Positions 62,145 through 64,000 of a stretch of 64,000 nucleotides of DNA are shown in pieces. The stretch is from contig NC_013520.1 in assembly GCF_000024945.1 (NCBI RefSeq), positions 2,009,001-2,073,000 on the forward strand, written 5' to 3'. Source of the stretch: Veillonella parvula DSM 2008. GTDB taxonomy: Bacteria > Bacillota > Negativicutes > Veillonellales > Veillonellaceae. How positions within the stretch are numbered: the first letter of the stretch is position 1; each line of letters opens with the position of its first letter. The position numbers were made by a program, and so were the translations under genes. Under the pieces are notes generated by a model, which was not told the origin of the DNA, did not search any database, and was given only the letters and a program-made list of their open reading frames with translations.

Positions 62145-63471
62145 GAGCACCCTCCTTAGCTAACATTGTGTCTTCTGTAGATTGATGTAATGCTTGTACC
62201 AAAGCTTCAAGTTTAGTGGATTCACCTTCCGTAACCTTACCAGTACCATCGATACCATAGCTTTCACCATGATATTGAACCGCAACAGAGTTACCTTTAA
62301 TGCGGCCATAACCGATTGTACGATTAGCGCCCAACGTAATTTGACCTGTCATAAGATCTTTTACAAGGAGTAGCACAAGGCCCGCCTCACTATCACTGCA
62401 ATCTTTAACAGTCATGCGCAATGGGAATACTAACTGTTTACCTTTACCCTTACGTACAGGATGGTCTTGGAATAAAGCACCATTCATGGCACCACCTGTA
62501 AAGCGATCCACTCGAATGCGAGGTTGTTCCTCTTGTGTAAAAGATTTATCAAAGTAAACTTCATCTACCATGACACGACCTTTACGGCTTTCATTTGTTT
62601 TTTCAATGCTATAGCCAAAGAGTGCATCCACCGCTTGATTGCTACGGCCTAATGCCTGTAGTATACGGCTACAATAATGACGTAATACGCCCTTAATGGA
62701 TGTACCTGGAATAAAGAGAGCTACGGACTTATCTTCCCAAGCCTCTTCAAAGATAGATTTAATAAGAACTGTATCTTCTAAATAGCATTCCATATTGATA
62801 ACAAGATCTTTATCGGCAACCATACGTCGCTCAGGAATAGCAACGGATGTACCCGCTTTACGTAGTAACCACCCTTTTACATGTTCTGGCTTAGTGAAGT
62901 CATAATGCTCTAAAGAAATATCTTTACATGCTATGCGGCCTAAACCATTCACCGTACGAGCACCAACGGAGATGCCATTTTTAAGTAGATTAGCTAGTGC
63001 TACCAGAGCTCGCTCAATCTTATCCACTTGATTTTCGTGACATTGACGAATCACGCAATCGATATGCAATCGACCAGTCGCACCAGACTCGATGACTTCG
63101 AAGTTATATTTTGCGCCATCTTTAGTAACACCACGCACATCGTCTATACAGATGCCATCACGTACAACAATATTTGTATTATCTAATGAAATATCATTGA
63201 TCTGTAATGCGCTTTGTGTACCTTTGTCATCAATGGAACCAAATAATACATCTTCAGATACAGGTTCAAGGCCTTGAATCGCTTGGCGCAATACGCCTGC
63301 TAAGGATGTCCCAGGAATGAATGGTTGTCCATCGTGATAGGTTACTACAATATCGTCTACAGTATCATTTAAAATATCATTACTAACACCAGCTCGAATA
63401 ACGAGAGGGCTTGTGAGTTTGACAGTACCAGTTAGAGTGTACCGCCCCATTACACTTGCAGAGTTTAACAT
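62137..63471 (-). CDS. Tandem RAMP (Cas7-Cas7 fusion) of the III-D-like system
   Basis: Two Csm3-like units lie head to tail in 444 residues. The first has SPLVIRAGVSNDILNDTVDD, FIPGTSLAGVLRQAI and ISVGARTVNGLGRI. The second has FIPGTSIKGVLRHYCSRILQ and ITLGANRTIGYGRI. The Asp residues of SNDILNDTVDD could be catalytic, as in Csm3; the second unit lacks an obvious equivalent. Multi-domain Cas7 fusions are known in type III-D/E-related systems. GGAGG precedes the ATG at 63471. Confidence 0.82.
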   Translation of the reverse strand: MLNSASVMGRYTLTGTVKLTSPLVIRAGVSNDILNDTVDDIVVTYHDGQPFIPGTSLAGVLRQAIQGLEPVSEDVLFGSIDDKGTQSALQINDISLDNTNIVVRDGICIDDVRGVTKDGAKYNFEVIESGATGRLHIDCVIRQCHENQVDKIERALVALANLLKNGISVGARTVNGLGRIACKDISLEHYDFTKPEHVKGWLLRKAGTSVAIPERRMVADKDLVINMECYLEDTVLIKSIFEEAWEDKSVALFIPGTSIKGVLRHYCSRILQALGRSNQAVDALFGYSIEKTNESRKGRVMVDEVYFDKSFTQEEQPRIRVDRFTGGAMNGALFQDHPVRKGKGKQLVFPLRMTVKDCSDSEAGLVLLLVKDLMTGQITLGANRTIGYGRIKGNSVAVQYHGESYGIDGTGKVTEGESTKLEALVQALHQSTEDTMLAKEGAHE

Positions 63472-63484
63472 ACGACGGTCCTCC

Positions 63485-64000
63485 TTACTTAATCTTTCTA
63501 ATATGTCTAAAGAAATATGTCCAATATTCGTAGGCCACTACATTTGAAAGTTTTTGTTTGTCGAGCCCTACCATATTGACTAATTCAGCAGGAATTTCGT
63601 AGTATGTTCCACTTTCACCAGATTTTGCCAAACAAGCTACCACTAATGTAGGAGCATCAAAATCAATAATATACTCCATCAAGTTAACACTCTTTGTTTC
63701 ACTCCTCGTATAGGCATGCTCTAAATGGAACTCACGCAAGTTCTTTTCAATAACTCTAGGCTCATTTTTCTTTTGCCCTTCTGCCTTCTTGTCTTTCAAG
63801 AATTGTTGTAATTGCTTATGACCAGTTTCATGATTTGTACCAAGTTCAGTCAATAGTACAGATGCAAAATGCTTAAATATACCACTTCTAGACATAGTAC
63901 GTTTAATATACGTATCTACATCGTGAGCAGCACGCAAACGAGCATTTACAATAACTTGTTTTTCCAATACCTTTTTTGCAATTTCTTGTGTTGGCGTATG
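63485..64000 (-). CDS. Partial CDS, possible small subunit of the III-D-like complex
   Basis: The frame is open to the window edge, so the N-terminus is missing; at least 171 residues are present. It is rich in helix (KQLQQFLKDKKAEGQKKNEP, LVNMVGLDKQKLSNVVAYEY) and ends in basic HIRKIK. Position upstream of the tandem RAMP gene would fit a Cas11/Csm2-like subunit, but I see no diagnostic motif. cas10 is expected further upstream, beyond the window. Confidence 0.55.
   Translation of the reverse strand, partial: HTPTQEIAKKVLEKQVIVNARLRAAHDVDTYIKRTMSRSGIFKHFASVLLTELGTNHETGHKQLQQFLKDKKAEGQKKNEPRVIEKNLREFHLEHAYTRSETKSVNLMEYIIDFDAPTLVVACLAKSGESGTYYEIPAELVNMVGLDKQKLSNVVAYEYWTYFFRHIRKIK

Noticed and set aside
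1-64000. Prophage, insertion sequence, tRNA or rRNA genes
   Set aside because: No transposase, integrase, phage structural gene, cloverleaf or rRNA segment was seen.

Overview
The window is low-GC and most closely resembles a Veillonella chromosome (Negativicutes). This is inferred from gene content: outer-membrane energy transduction genes (TonB-ExbB-ExbD) occur beside Firmicute-style Shine-Dalgarno sites and TTGACA/TATAAT promoters, together with a propionate-type methylmalonyl-CoA mutase module, an FAD/Fe-S lactate-type dehydrogenase and a GlpT transporter. No rRNA, tRNA, insertion sequence or prophage is visible.

Layout. 1-10.2 kb: exbB-exbD-tonB, a YiiG-like (DUF3829) lipoprotein, then the B12-dependent mutA-mutB-meaB operon preceded by a cobalamin riboswitch with its own terminator. 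10.3-14.1 kb: RarD, a second DUF3829 lipoprotein, a lone HicB-like protein, a TPR lipoprotein and a complete Fst-type type I toxin-antitoxin locus too small for ordinary gene calling. 14.2-36.3 kb: mostly metabolic and transport genes (D-lactate-type dehydrogenase, TauE/SafE, ClC channel, lactaldehyde reductase, NagZ, GlpT, HigBA, DUF554, Tag). Several family members have lost key residues: an M50 homologue without zinc ligands, an OhrR-like regulator without its sensing cysteine, and two P-type ATPase relatives without catalytic domains. A candidate sRNA lies near 33.6 kb.

36.4-44.9 kb: two paralogous secreted proteins, a sodium:solute symporter and a CodB-like permease, interspersed with three copies of one promoter plus structured RNA. 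The first copy faces an intact 33-codon membrane peptide, forming a TxpA/RatA-like type I toxin-antitoxin pair. The other two face decayed toxin remnants.

44.9-64 kb is a defence island, almost entirely on the minus strand. A type III-A system (cas10/csm1-csm2-csm3-csm4-csm5-cas6 plus a csm6 stub) lies between two arrays with the same repeat. A third array has a different repeat. Then come an unrecognised 751-residue protein, a HAD/DprA-like/phosphoribosyltransferase operon with a long structured leader, and part of a second, III-D-like type III operon (Cas6, a TIGR03986-like RAMP, Csx19-like, a tandem RAMP) running off the right edge. Neither cas1 nor cas2 is in the window. The most novel candidates are the two kinds of type I toxin-antitoxin loci and the PRTase-DprA-HAD operon with its leader.
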